Shown: one piece after another, positions 1-7,879 of the stretch
Layout of the letters: the number at the start of each line of letters is the position of its first letter
How positions within the stretch are numbered: the first letter of the stretch is position 1
NCBI GenBank assembly: GCA_040219555.1
Contig: JAVJSF010000001.1
Span: forward strand, 62,001 to 126,000
Direction: 5' to 3'
Source: JAVJSF01 sp040219555
Lineage (GTDB): Bacteria; Actinomycetota; Thermoleophilia; Miltoncostaeales; Miltoncostaeaceae
Length of the DNA: 64,000 bases
Made by a program: the position numbers and the translations under genes
The notes under the pieces: model-generated
Databases searched by the model: none
The model's input: the letters and a program-made list of their open reading frames with translations, nothing else
What the model was told of the DNA's origin: nothing

Positions 1-33
1 CAGCGCGGCGAAGGGCCTCATCGAGAGCTCCAC
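1..33 (-). CDS. Possible 5' end of a gene leaving the left edge
   Basis: Only about 11 codons are visible. On the minus strand a strong purine-rich ribosome site (AGGAGGAGAGG, plus-strand 43-55) is followed about 9 bases later by GTG at 33; an in-frame ATG lies at 21. The ATG nearest the site (41) closes after seven codons. The peptide would begin V-E-L-S-M-R-P-F. Function cannot be judged. It would be divergent from the dehalogenase gene at 123. The call rests only on the ribosome site and an open frame to the edge. Confidence 0.35.
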   Translation of the reverse strand, partial: MELSMRPFAAL

Positions 34-122
34 GGGTCCATTCCTCTCCTCCTCTGGTCCGGCACACCCGGGCCGCTCCGCGCACGCGCGGCTCCCGCGG
101 GGCGTGTGCGAGCATCCTCGCC

Positions 123-992
123 ATGATCCCCGGTTTCGCGCGCCATGACATCACCGTCGGCGGTATCCGCATCGCACTGGAGTGCGCCGGGTGCGGGCCA
201 CCGCTTCTGCTGCTCCACGGCTACCCGCAGACACGGATGTGCTGGCATCTGGTGGCTCCGCGCCTCGCTCGCCGGTTCACCGTGGTGGTCCCCGATCTGC
301 GCGGATACGGCGACAGCGACAAGCCGCCGGGCTCGCCCGATCACCGCGAATACTCCAAGCGCACGATGGCGGAGGATCTGGTGGCGGTCATGCGCACTCT
401 CGGGTTCCGTAGGTTCGGCGTCGCGGGGCACGACCGCGGCGGGCGTGTCGGACACCGTATGGCACTGGACAACCCGGATGTGGTCGATCGGCTCGCGGTC
501 CTGGACATCGTTCCCACCAGAACCCTGTTCGCCGGCACGGACCGGGCCTTCGCCACGGCCTACTACCACTGGTTCTTCCTCATCCAGCCCGACGGGTTGC
601 CCGAGCGGATGATCGGTGGCGACCCGGAATGGTTCCTGCGCGAGACGGTGCGCCGCTGGAGCGGCCCGGGGCGCCAGGTCGCCGAGGAGGCGCTGGCCGA
701 GTACGTGCGCTGCTTCTGCCGGCCGGAGGCGGTCCACGCCTCCTGCGAGGATTATCGCGCCGCCGCGGGCATCGACCTCGAGCACGACGCCGCCGACACG
801 GGCCCCTTGCGTCAGCCCCTGCTGGTGCTGTGGGGCGCACACGGTGCCATGGAGCGGCTGAACGACGTCCTCGCCACGTGGCGCGTGCTGGCCACGGACG
901 TGCGTGGCCACCACCTGGCGTGCGGCCACTTCCTCCCAGAGGAGTGCCCCGACGAGACCGCCGAGGCCATCGAGGGCTTCTTCGGCGCCTGA
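123..992 (+). CDS. Haloacetate (fluoroacetate) dehalogenase, alpha/beta hydrolase
   Basis: A 289-residue alpha/beta hydrolase, the normal length for haloacetate dehalogenases, which hydrolyse the C-halogen bond of 2-haloacetates in the cytoplasm. Visible: oxyanion motif HGYP (32-35), nucleophile Asp104 in GHDRGGR instead of the usual Ser, acid Asp128 in LDIVPT, and His269 in GHFLPEE. Arg105 and Arg108 after the nucleophile match the carboxylate-binding pair of characterised fluoroacetate dehalogenases. His149-Trp150 (YYHWFF) and Tyr211 match their halide pocket. An epoxide hydrolase also uses Asp, but the RxxR and HW signatures favour dehalogenase. No convincing ribosome site precedes the ATG. 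It converges with the gene ending at 1028. Confidence 0.85.
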   Translation: MIPGFARHDITVGGIRIALECAGCGPPLLLLHGYPQTRMCWHLVAPRLARRFTVVVPDLRGYGDSDKPPGSPDHREYSKRTMAEDLVAVMRTLGFRRFGVAGHDRGGRVGHRMALDNPDVVDRLAVLDIVPTRTLFAGTDRAFATAYYHWFFLIQPDGLPERMIGGDPEWFLRETVRRWSGPGRQVAEEALAEYVRCFCRPEAVHASCEDYRAAAGIDLEHDAADTGPLRQPLLVLWGAHGAMERLNDVLATWRVLATDVRGHHLACGHFLPEECPDETAEAIEGFFGA

Positions 993-1007
993 GCGACGGG
1001 AGGGGCG

Positions 1008-1023
1008 CCGCGCCCGGGCGCGG
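1008..1023. terminator. Bidirectional terminator-like palindrome
   Basis: CCGCGCCC followed directly by GGGCGCGG forms a perfect 16-base palindrome in the 35-base gap between two convergent genes. There is no T tract on either side, as is common in high-GC actinobacteria. Its position suggests transcription stops from both directions. Confidence 0.4.
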
Positions 1024-1027
1024 GCCA

Positions 1028-1645
1028 TCACCGGAGGACGATCTCGCCCCCGGCGGTGGCGATCCCCACCCCGCGGATCCCGATGGGGCCGGGGTCGTGG
1101 CGCACCGGCAGATCGTGTTCGCCGAGCCACGACGCCAGGAGCTCGGGCGGCTCGCCCACCTCGACGAAGGTGATCGCGCCCGGCGCGCAGCGGTGCCCCG
1201 CCTCCTCGTAGCGACGCTCCCAGTGGCTGCGGCGATCGGCCTGGTGCTGGATGAAGAACGGCAGCGGGAAGCGGTGCATGCCGGCCGTCTGGAAGTCCGC
1301 GACGGTCCCGTCGAGCTGCGGGATCTCGCCGCGGACCACCGGGATGCCCCGGCGCGCCGCCAGCGTGTCCATGTCATCGGTGCCCACCACCCACCAGATG
1401 GGCCGGTCGCCGCCGGCCACAGCGCCCGCGAGCCAGGCGCCGTCGGACTGGGTCTCGTCCTCGACGCCCAGCAGCTCGAGGAACGTCGGCGGCTCCAGCG
1501 GCACGAGGCGGTGGGCGCTCCCGCCCATCAGGGTGCCGCCGGGCACCGACCCGAGCCCGTACTCGTCCCACAGTCGCCGGGCGGCCTCGTCGACGTTCCG
1601 GACGCCGTAGATCACATGGTCGATGAACAGGCCGTGGTCGGTCAT
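1028..1645 (-). CDS. Glyoxalase-like VOC family protein
   Basis: A 205-residue protein of the glyoxalase-like (Glyoxalase_3) VOC type. It opens with the fold's first strand, F-I-D-H-V-I-Y-G-V (residues 7-15), and a second module begins around GAITFVEVG, giving two beta-alpha-beta-beta-beta halves. The start ATG at 1645 is chosen because GAGGAGTG sits about 7 bases upstream and because the longer frame adds a 60-residue Pro/Arg-rich stretch typical of non-coding high-GC DNA. Substrate unknown; family members include dioxygenases, isomerases and metal-free binding proteins. It lies 73 bases downstream of the VanW gene on the same strand and may be co-transcribed with it. Confidence 0.75.
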   Translation of the reverse strand: MTDHGLFIDHVIYGVRNVDEAARRLWDEYGLGSVPGGTLMGGSAHRLVPLEPPTFLELLGVEDETQSDGAWLAGAVAGGDRPIWWVVGTDDMDTLAARRGIPVVRGEIPQLDGTVADFQTAGMHRFPLPFFIQHQADRRSHWERRYEEAGHRCAPGAITFVEVGEPPELLASWLGEHDLPVRHDPGPIGIRGVGIATAGGEIVLR

Positions 1646-1718
1646 GGGCGGGCACTCCTCGCGGTCGGGCCGGACGATGCCGGTGGGCGGGCGGTGGCGG
1701 GTCCGGTTCGTGGGACCC

Positions 1719-3680
1719 TCAGGGGAGCTCGGGGGGCGGTGGAGCGCCTCCGCCGCCGCCCGGCGCGGGGGCCGGCGAGGGGCTGGGGGCGGGCTCCGGG
1801 TCGGGGGCCGGTGGATCCGACGCATCGCCCGGCGTCGTGCCCGTGCCGTCGCCGGAGCCCTCCTCGCCGGCGTCCGGCTCGTCCGTGTCGTCCTCGTCCT
1901 CCTCCTCGGGGCCGATCCGCACGTAGGCGTTTTGCGGGGAGTAGCGCCAGCGGTAGGTCTCCTCGGCGCGCACCCGATCGCCCTCGTAGACGGTCCGCGT
2001 GTAGCTGACCGAGAAGCCGGCCGAGCCGCTGTACTGGTCCACCTCGCGGGCGCCGGGATCGAGGCTGCTGTCGACGCGCTCGATGGTCTCCGGCTCCTCG
2101 TAGTCGGTGGGCTCGGTGCTGGTGGTCTCCACGCGGCGGTCGAAGGAGGTCGAGAACAGCCGGATGGACAGGTCGTTGTCGCCGGCCATGGCGGAGATGT
2201 AGAGGTGGGCGTCCCAGTCGTTCACGAAGATCAGGTCCGGCCCGTCCATCGAGATGGTGGCCTCGCGCCCGGCCGGATAGCGGGAGATGTAGAACGAGTG
2301 GGGCTGGTGCGTCTCGATCTCCAGGCCCGCGAAGAACGCCGCGTTGAACAGGGTGGTCGCGATCTGGGAGACCCCGCCGCCCACGCCGTCCTCCAGTTCG
2401 CCGCCGGAGATCTGCGGCGCCTCGACGTAGCCGCCCTCGACCGTGCGCGGCCCCAGGGCGTCGTTCAGCGAGAGCCGCTCGCCGGGCGCGAGGATCGTGG
2501 CATCCAGTGCGCGCGCGCCGACCTGGATGTTGGTCACGCGGGGCTCGCAGCAGTTGTAGGACGTGGTGAACGAGCCCACGAGTTCGCGGATGCCCAGCGG
2601 CTCGAGCTCCGCCGTGAGGACCTCGGGCGTTGTGATGCGGAAGCGCGCCCGCACGGTGCGCTCGGGCGGGCCGGCGGCCATCGCCCGCACGATGGCGCCC
2701 ATGTCCAGCGAGCGGCCCTCGGCGGACGGGATCAGCCGGATGCTGTCGCCGCGGACCTCGAAGCGGGCGTCGCGCGGCGCGGTCTCGCGGGCCTCGAAGG
2801 CCGGCGCGATGTCCTCGTAGACGGTGTCGGGGTCGAAGCGGACGGCGATCTGGGGCGGCCGGCTCTCGAAGCGCAGGGCGTCGCGCAGCACCTCGGGGGA
2901 GATGGCGACCCCCCGGCCCTGGAGGGTGATCGACAGCGGGGTCTCCGACAGGCCGAGCGCCCGCTCCCGGGCGGCCTCGGCGGCCTCGTCGGTGATCGGG
3001 GCGGGCTGCTCGCCCACCGTCAGGTGGATGCGCTCCGGGAGGTCGGCGATCTCGGTGCGCAGGCGCGCCTCGTCGATGCCGGTCCCGGGCTGCCCGGGCA
3101 CGACCACGACATCGTCGTCGCGGACCTCCAGGGTGGCGCCGACCGGCGGGTCGGGGAAGCCCCGGTTGGCGAGTCCCACCAGTCGGTCGACGGACTCGGG
3201 ATCCAGTACGAAGTCGATCGGCACCTCGCGCGTCGGCGCCACCCGCAGGCGCGCCAGCAGCCTGCCTCCCGGCCCACGCGGCTCCAGGGCGGCGCGCACC
3301 GCGCGGCCGGGTAGCGGCCGCGCCCCCAGGGCCCGGCGCGGGATGGTGAGCTCGAACTCGGGGTCGTCGCTGCGCGTGATGATCACCGGGACACCCATCA
3401 ACTCGGCCGCGCGCCCGCGCACCGCGGCCCGCAGGTCGTCCTCGGTCTTGCCGCTGACGTCGACGCCGGCGACGCTCACCGCTCCGGGCACCCGGTCCTC
3501 GTCGTGGCCGATGAAGGCGAGCGCCGACGCCGCAGCGGCCAGCAGCATCAGCAGGGCGGCCACCGCGACGGCGAACCTCCTGCGACGCTGCCTCCGGCGC
3601 CCCGAGCGGGCAGGGGGCCGTGTGGACGCGTTCGTGCGCGTCCGGCCGGACCCCTCCTTGCCGGTCTTCCCGTCTGCCAT
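1719..3680 (-). CDS. VanW family surface protein with peptidoglycan-binding-like domains
   Basis: About 653 residues. The N-terminus is highly basic (Arg/Lys to about residue 35), followed by one transmembrane segment (about 36-57). The extracytoplasmic part has repeated PG_binding_4-like modules, then a VanW domain (about 368-500) with the conserved SFTTSYN start and the GGGVSQIATTLFNAAFFAGL signature. A YTRTVYEGD stretch resembling a G5-type module follows, then an Asp/Glu- and Pro-rich tail of about 65 residues. Such proteins are membrane-anchored and thought to contact cell wall; their exact role is unknown. Start ATG 3680 is preferred, with an in-frame ATG at 3695 possible; neither has a strong ribosome site. 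Confidence 0.85.
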   Translation of the reverse strand: MADGKTGKEGSGRTRTNASTRPPARSGRRRQRRRRFAVAVAALLMLLAAAASALAFIGHDEDRVPGAVSVAGVDVSGKTEDDLRAAVRGRAAELMGVPVIITRSDDPEFELTIPRRALGARPLPGRAVRAALEPRGPGGRLLARLRVAPTREVPIDFVLDPESVDRLVGLANRGFPDPPVGATLEVRDDDVVVVPGQPGTGIDEARLRTEIADLPERIHLTVGEQPAPITDEAAEAARERALGLSETPLSITLQGRGVAISPEVLRDALRFESRPPQIAVRFDPDTVYEDIAPAFEARETAPRDARFEVRGDSIRLIPSAEGRSLDMGAIVRAMAAGPPERTVRARFRITTPEVLTAELEPLGIRELVGSFTTSYNCCEPRVTNIQVGARALDATILAPGERLSLNDALGPRTVEGGYVEAPQISGGELEDGVGGGVSQIATTLFNAAFFAGLEIETHQPHSFYISRYPAGREATISMDGPDLIFVNDWDAHLYISAMAGDNDLSIRLFSTSFDRRVETTSTEPTDYEEPETIERVDSSLDPGAREVDQYSGSAGFSVSYTRTVYEGDRVRAEETYRWRYSPQNAYVRIGPEEEDEDDTDEPDAGEEGSGDGTGTTPGDASDPPAPDPEPAPSPSPAPAPGGGGGAPPPPELP

Positions 3681-3784
3681 CCCGTTCCGGATCATAGACG
3701 GGAACCCGGCTTTCGCCCCCGGCAGCCGGTACCCGGTCGCCGATGTGTCACGCGGGACGGCCCATCGGGCCGTGCCGGGTCCGG

Positions 3785-4543
3785 TCAGCCGGTGGCGATG
3801 ATGGCGATGGCCGCCACGCTGTTGACGGTCGCGTGGGCGGTGACGGCCGCCCAGAAGCCGCGCCGGCGGTAGAGCCAGGCCAGCGCGATCCCCGTGGCCG
3901 TCAGGGTGATCGCCCGGGGCCAGAGGATGTAGGCGTCGATGTGGGCGGCGGCGAACAGGAGCCCGCTGATGACCGCGGCCGGCCAGAACCTCAGGCGGCG
4001 CATCAGGCCCCGCAGGAGCATGCCGCGGAACACCAGCTCCTCGCCCAGCGGCGCCAGCACCACCAGCGCCGCAACCGACAGGGCGATCTGCAGCGGCGTC
4101 GGCCCGATGTCGGTGGCCGCCTCCTCGAGTCGGCGCTCCAGGCCCTCGTCCACCTGGAGCCCCACCGCGATCACCACGGCCGAGAGGAGCATGACCCCCA
4201 GGCCCACCAGCGCGCCGAACCCGACCGCGGGCAGCGGCCGGCCGACGGGGGCCAGGGCGCGGCGGCGCTCCTCGGCGGGGAGCGCGCGGAAGAAGGTGAA
4301 CCCGAACAGCAGGATCAGCGCGCCGCCCATGAACACGAACGCGGCATTCACCGTGTCCTCGCCGAGCGGGGTCGTCAGCAGGAGGGCGGCCAGGGGGACG
4401 GACAACCCGAAGGCCAGCAGCACCGCCGCGATGGGCCGCAGCACCGGTCCCCAGAAACCGTCCGGTGTGGCGGTGGTGCCCCGCTCGCCGGCGGGTGGCG
4501 GCGGTGGGGGAGGCGGCGGCGGTGGCGGGACGTCCGCGGTCAC
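3785..4543 (-). CDS. CPBP family intramembrane metalloprotease
   Basis: A 252-residue multi-pass protein of the CPBP (Abi/CAAX protease) family. The family motifs are present in order: GEELVFRG (EExxxR, near residue 170), FAAAH (FxxxH) and HATVNS (HxxxN/D-type third motif), which place Glu and His side chains inside the membrane for proteolysis. The N-terminus carries 12 consecutive prolines before the first helix. No Met occurs early, so GTG 4543 is the only sensible start. A -10-like TACACT ends six bases before it, suggesting a leaderless mRNA. Target unknown; family members process prenylated or membrane peptides. It diverges from scpA. Confidence 0.85.
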   Translation of the reverse strand: MTADVPPPPPPPPPPPPAGERGTTATPDGFWGPVLRPIAAVLLAFGLSVPLAALLLTTPLGEDTVNAAFVFMGGALILLFGFTFFRALPAEERRRALAPVGRPLPAVGFGALVGLGVMLLSAVVIAVGLQVDEGLERRLEEAATDIGPTPLQIALSVAALVVLAPLGEELVFRGMLLRGLMRRLRFWPAAVISGLLFAAAHIDAYILWPRAITLTATGIALAWLYRRRGFWAAVTAHATVNSVAAIAIIATG

Positions 4544-4549
4544 GGGGCG

Positions 4550-4555
4550 AGTGTA
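4550..4555 (-). promoter_or_regulatory. -10 element for leaderless CPBP gene
   Basis: TACACT on the minus strand, with six bases between it and the GTG start. This places the expected transcription start on or next to the start codon. No recognisable -35. Confidence 0.4.
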
Positions 4556-4600
4556 GGGCCCCCGCGGGAGCGCGCGCCGGGGCTTGGCCGCCGTCGCGGC

Positions 4601-4606
4601 TACGAT
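4601..4606 (+). promoter_or_regulatory. -10 element for leaderless scpA
   Basis: TACGAT lies seven bases before the scpA ATG at 4614, back to back with the CPBP promoter in a 70-base divergent gap. No ribosome site can fit in the implied mRNA. Confidence 0.45.
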
Positions 4607-4613
4607 GACGGGG

Positions 4614-5330
4614 ATGGCCGTCCCCGATGCGCTCGCACAGCCCCTGTCGCTCGACCTGTTCGAGGGCCCCTTCGATCTCCTGCTCACGCTGGTGTTGCGC
4701 GAGGAGGTCGACCTGCTGGACCTGCCGCTGCTGGAGGTCGTGGAGGGGGCGCTCGGCGCCGAGGCGGGCGAACGGTGGGACAGCGACACCGCCGGCGAGT
4801 TGATCGTCCTGCTCGCGGCGATGGCCGAGCTGAAGGCACGCGTCCTGCTCGGGGAGGAGACCGACGAGGAGCCCGACCCGGACGCCCTGGAGGCCCGCGA
4901 GATGCTGGCGGCGCGCCTGGTCGCCTACGCCCCGTTCCAGAGGGCCGCGCGCTGGCTGCGCGAGCGAGCGGCCGCCTCGGCGGGCCCGCGGTACCGGCGC
5001 GTGCCCATGGGCGGCGCCACGCCACGCCCGCCCGCCCCGCTCGACCCCGGGGCGCTGCGCGACGCCCTCGCGGCGCTGTTCGTGGAGGCGCCGGCGCCGT
5101 CGCTGGCGCACATCGACAGGCGGCGGGTCTCGATCCCCGATGTGCTCGCGCGTCTGCGCCGGGCGCTCGGAACGGCCCGCGACCTGAGTTTCGACGAGTT
5201 GGTGCGCGGACGCGACCGGCTGGAGGAGGCCATCACCCTGATGGCCACGCTCGAGCTCGCACGGCGCGGGGAGATCACCCTGTCGCAGCCGCAGGAGTTC
5301 GGCGACATCGCCATCACCGGGGTCGCATGA
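4614..5330 (+). CDS. scpA: Segregation and condensation protein A
   Basis: The kleisin subunit of the bacterial condensin, which bridges Smc heads and binds ScpB. At 238 residues it is normal length. The N-terminal signature LDLFEGPFDLLLTLV (near residues 11-25) and REEVDLLDLPL are characteristic. The C-terminal winged-helix end includes RRGEITLSQPQEFGDI. ATG 4614 is chosen over TTG 4584 and ATG 4605 because conserved homology begins just after it and a -10 hexamer is placed for leaderless initiation there. The stop overlaps the scpB start in ATGA. Its partner smc is at 46499. Confidence 0.93.
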   Translation: MAVPDALAQPLSLDLFEGPFDLLLTLVLREEVDLLDLPLLEVVEGALGAEAGERWDSDTAGELIVLLAAMAELKARVLLGEETDEEPDPDALEAREMLAARLVAYAPFQRAARWLRERAAASAGPRYRRVPMGGATPRPPAPLDPGALRDALAALFVEAPAPSLAHIDRRRVSIPDVLARLRRALGTARDLSFDELVRGRDRLEEAITLMATLELARRGEITLSQPQEFGDIAITGVA

Positions 5331-5941
5331 GCGACGCGGCGCTGGCCCGGGCCGTCGAGGCGCTGCTGTTCCTCAGCCCGTCGCCGCTGGCGGTGGTGGA
5401 CCTGTGCGAGGTGCTGCAGGAGCCGCCCGGCCCGGTGCAGCGCGCGCTGCAGGAGGTGGTGGCGCGCCACGGCGAGGAGGGGGGGCTCGAGGTGGTGGAG
5501 ATCGCCGGCGGCTGGGCCATGCGCACCCGCGCCGACCTGGCCGAGGTGTGCGATCGGCTGCGCGACCGCCCCGAGGACGAGCGCATCAGCCCCGCGGCAC
5601 TCGAGACGCTGGCCGTGGTCGCCTACCTCGAGCCGATCGGCCGGCCGGAGATCGGCCGCCTGCGCGGGGTGGCGGTCGACTCCACGGTGAACTCGCTCGT
5701 GGAGAGGGGTCTCATCGAGGAGGCGGGGCGCCCGCAGGGCGGGGGCGCGATGCGCTACCGCACCACGCGGGCCTTCCAGGAGCGCTTCGGGCTGCGCCAC
5801 GCCGGCGATCTGCCGGCCCTCGAGGACTTCGAGCTGAGCGGCGAGGAGGCCGAGCGGGTGCGCCGCCAGCTCCTCGACGCCGGCCACATCGGTGCCGCGC
5901 CCGCGGCGCCCGGAGAGGGGGATGGCCATGGGGGCGAATGA
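5327..5941 (+). CDS. scpB: Segregation and condensation protein B
   Basis: A 204-residue ScpB made of two winged-helix domains that dimerise and bind ScpA on the condensin complex. Diagnostic stretches are ALARAVEALLFLSPSPL at the N-terminus, SPAALETLAVVAYLEPIGRPEI, and RGVAVDSTVNSLVERGLIEEAGR, matching the conserved ETLAIIAY/QPITRAEIE-type motif. The start ATG overlaps the scpA stop by four bases, so translation is probably coupled. The C-terminal 20 codons overlap the downstream pseudouridine synthase gene. Confidence 0.93.
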   Translation: MSDAALARAVEALLFLSPSPLAVVDLCEVLQEPPGPVQRALQEVVARHGEEGGLEVVEIAGGWAMRTRADLAEVCDRLRDRPEDERISPAALETLAVVAYLEPIGRPEIGRLRGVAVDSTVNSLVERGLIEEAGRPQGGGAMRYRTTRAFQERFGLRHAGDLPALEDFELSGEEAERVRRQLLDAGHIGAAPAAPGEGDGHGGE

Positions 5942-6677
5942 GCCCGAGCGGTCCGCGCCGATGCGCGTCCACCGCGCGCTGGCCCAGGCCGGTGTGGCCA
6001 GCCGGCGGGCCGCAGAGCGGATGGTGCAGGAGGGGCGCGTGGGCGTGAACGGGGCCGCGGCGAGCGTGGGTCAGCTCGTCGATCCCGCCGACCGGCTGAC
6101 CGTGGACGGCGAGCCGGTCGAGGTGGTCCAGGAGCTGCGCGCGTACCTGCTCCACAAGCGGCGCGGGGTGGTCTCGACCGCCAGCGACCCGCAGGGGCGG
6201 CCCACCGTGCTGGATGGGCTGCCCGAGGACGTCCGTCTCTATCCGGTCGGGCGCCTGGACTACGACACCACGGGCGCTCTCCTCATCACCAACGACGGCG
6301 AGCTCGCCGCGCGACTGATGCACCCCAGCTCGAAGGCGCCCAAGAGCTACGAGGTGCTGCTTCGCGGCCGCGTCTCCGGCGCGGTGGTGCGTAGGCTGCG
6401 CGACGGTGTGGAACTGGACGACGGCATGACTCTCCCCGCGCGGGTGGAGCCCATGGAGCGGCTCGCACAGGGCGGGACGTGGCTCACGATCGAGCTCACC
6501 GAGGGGCGCAACCGCCAGTTGCGCCGCATGGGCGAGGCCGTGGGCCACCCCGTGATGCGGCTGCACCGGGCGCGCTACGCGGGGCTGTCGGTGCGCGGGA
6601 TGGCCCCGGGGCGATGGCGCCCGGTCACGCGCTCGGAGTGGCGGCGCCTGGGCCAGATGGTGGGGCTGGACCGATGA
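5922..6677 (+). CDS. Pseudouridine synthase, RsuA/RluB family
   Basis: A 251-residue enzyme converting a specific uridine in ribosomal RNA to pseudouridine. An N-terminal S4 RNA-binding domain (about residues 13-60: RVHRALAQAGVASRRAAERMV) precedes the catalytic domain. The active-site Asp lies in GRLDYDTTGALLITNDGEL, followed by the conserved LTEGRNRQLRRM. By context after scpAB it is the usual actinobacterial RluB-type (23S) enzyme, but RsuA cannot be excluded. ATG 5922 follows GGAGAGGGG at close spacing; ATG 5928 is an alternative. It overlaps scpB by 20 bases and aroH by four. Confidence 0.9.
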   Translation: MAMGANEPERSAPMRVHRALAQAGVASRRAAERMVQEGRVGVNGAAASVGQLVDPADRLTVDGEPVEVVQELRAYLLHKRRGVVSTASDPQGRPTVLDGLPEDVRLYPVGRLDYDTTGALLITNDGELAARLMHPSSKAPKSYEVLLRGRVSGAVVRRLRDGVELDDGMTLPARVEPMERLAQGGTWLTIELTEGRNRQLRRMGEAVGHPVMRLHRARYAGLSVRGMAPGRWRPVTRSEWRRLGQMVGLDR

Positions 6678-7036
6678 GCGTGGTCCGGGCCGTCCGCGGG
6701 GCCACCTCGGTGCCCGAGGACACGCGCGAGGCCATCGGCGCGCGCACCGCGGAGTTGGTGAGGGCGGTGATGGACCGCAACGGTCTGACCCCCGACGACA
6801 TGATCTCGGTGATCTTCACCAGCACCGAGGACCTGGTGGCCACCTTCCCCGCGACGGCCGCCCGCGAGACCGGTCTCGGCGCCGTGCCCCTCATCTGCGC
6901 GCGCGAGATCCCCGTGCCGGGCGCCCTGCCGTCGTGCGTGCGGCTGCTGGCGCATGTGAACATGCCGGCCGACCGCCAGGTGCATCACGTCTATCTGCAC
7001 GATGCGGTTGCGCTGAGGGTGGACCTGGCGCAGTAG
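6674..7036 (+). CDS. aroH: Chorismate mutase, AroH class
   Basis: A 120-residue trimeric-type chorismate mutase converting chorismate to prephenate for phenylalanine and tyrosine synthesis. Residues matching the Bacillus AroH active site can be placed: Arg8 in AVRGATSV, Cys75 and Glu78 in ICAREIPV, Arg90 in SCVRLL, and Tyr107 in HHVYLHDAVALRVDL. No regulatory domain is attached. ATGA overlap with the preceding gene indicates coupling. DAHP synthase (12699), a HisC-type aminotransferase (10661) and EPSP synthase (17677) of the same pathway are close by. Confidence 0.94.
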   Translation: MSVVRAVRGATSVPEDTREAIGARTAELVRAVMDRNGLTPDDMISVIFTSTEDLVATFPATAARETGLGAVPLICAREIPVPGALPSCVRLLAHVNMPADRQVHHVYLHDAVALRVDLAQ

Positions 7037-7048
7037 CCGGTCCGGGGT

Positions 7049-7879
7049 TCAGGCCCTCGCCGGCACCGCGATGTCGAGGCCCAGGTCCAGCGTGGGGGCC
7101 GAGTGCGTGAGGGCGCCCACCGAGACGGCGTCCACCCCGCACGCCGCCGCGGCGCGCGCGCCCTCCAGGCTCATCCCGCCGGACGCCTCCAGCCGGGCCC
7201 GGCCGCCGGTCAGCGCCACGGCCTCGCGCAGCGTCGCCGGATCCATGTTGTCCAGCAGGATCCAGTCGGCGCCGGCATCGATCGCCGCCCGCACGCCGTC
7301 GAGGTCGTCGGCCTCCACCTCCACGACCACCCCGGGCAGATCGCGCCGCGCGCGCCGCACGGCGTCGCCCAGGCCCGCCCCGGCGAGGGCCAGGTGGTTG
7401 TCCTTCACCAGCACCCGGTCGTAGAGCCCGATGCGGTGGTTGCTGCCGCCGCCTGCGGCGACCGCCGCCTTCTCGAGGATGCGCAGGCCCGGGGTGGTCT
7501 TGCGCGTGTCCAGCACCATGGCCGGCGCGGCGGCGTCCACGTAGGCCGCGGTCAGGGTTGCGATGCCCGACAGGTGGCACATCAGGTTGAGCAGCGTCCG
7601 CTCGGCGCGCAGCACCGCGCGGGCGGGCCCGCTGATGTCGGCCACCACGGTTCCCGGGGCCAGCCGCTCGCCGTCGCCGCGGTGCCAGGCGGCCGTGAGG
7701 CCGCACCGGCGCACCACCTCCTCGGCGGCGGCCCGGCCGGCCAGGACCCCGTCCACCCGCGACACGACCTGGGCCGTCGCCTCCAGGTCCGCGGGGATGA
7801 TGAGGTCCGAGGTGATGTCCCCTCGGTCGCCAAGGTCCTCGGCCAGGGCCTGGGCGACCACCCGCTCGATCTCGCTCAT
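7049..7879 (-). CDS. nadC: Quinolinate phosphoribosyltransferase (nicotinate-nucleotide pyrophosphorylase)
   Basis: A 276-residue enzyme converting quinolinate and PRPP to nicotinate mononucleotide, the third step of de novo NAD synthesis. Family motifs: LAEDLGDRGDITS near the N-terminus, DTRKTTPGLR, GGGSNHRIGL, VKDNHLAL and the C-terminal LDNM and EASGG stretches for phosphate binding. It is last in the minus-strand nadB-nadA-nadC operon; its ATG overlaps the nadA stop by four bases. The 12-base convergent gap to aroH has no obvious terminator. Confidence 0.95.
   Translation of the reverse strand: MSEIERVVAQALAEDLGDRGDITSDLIIPADLEATAQVVSRVDGVLAGRAAAEEVVRRCGLTAAWHRGDGERLAPGTVVADISGPARAVLRAERTLLNLMCHLSGIATLTAAYVDAAAPAMVLDTRKTTPGLRILEKAAVAAGGGSNHRIGLYDRVLVKDNHLALAGAGLGDAVRRARRDLPGVVVEVEADDLDGVRAAIDAGADWILLDNMDPATLREAVALTGGRARLEASGGMSLEGARAAAACGVDAVSVGALTHSAPTLDLGLDIAVPARA

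Noticed and set aside
4498..4533. Possible GGC/GGT microsatellite
   Set aside because: It encodes 12 consecutive prolines at the N-terminus of the CPBP protein with mixed third positions, so it is coding rather than a simple tandem repeat.
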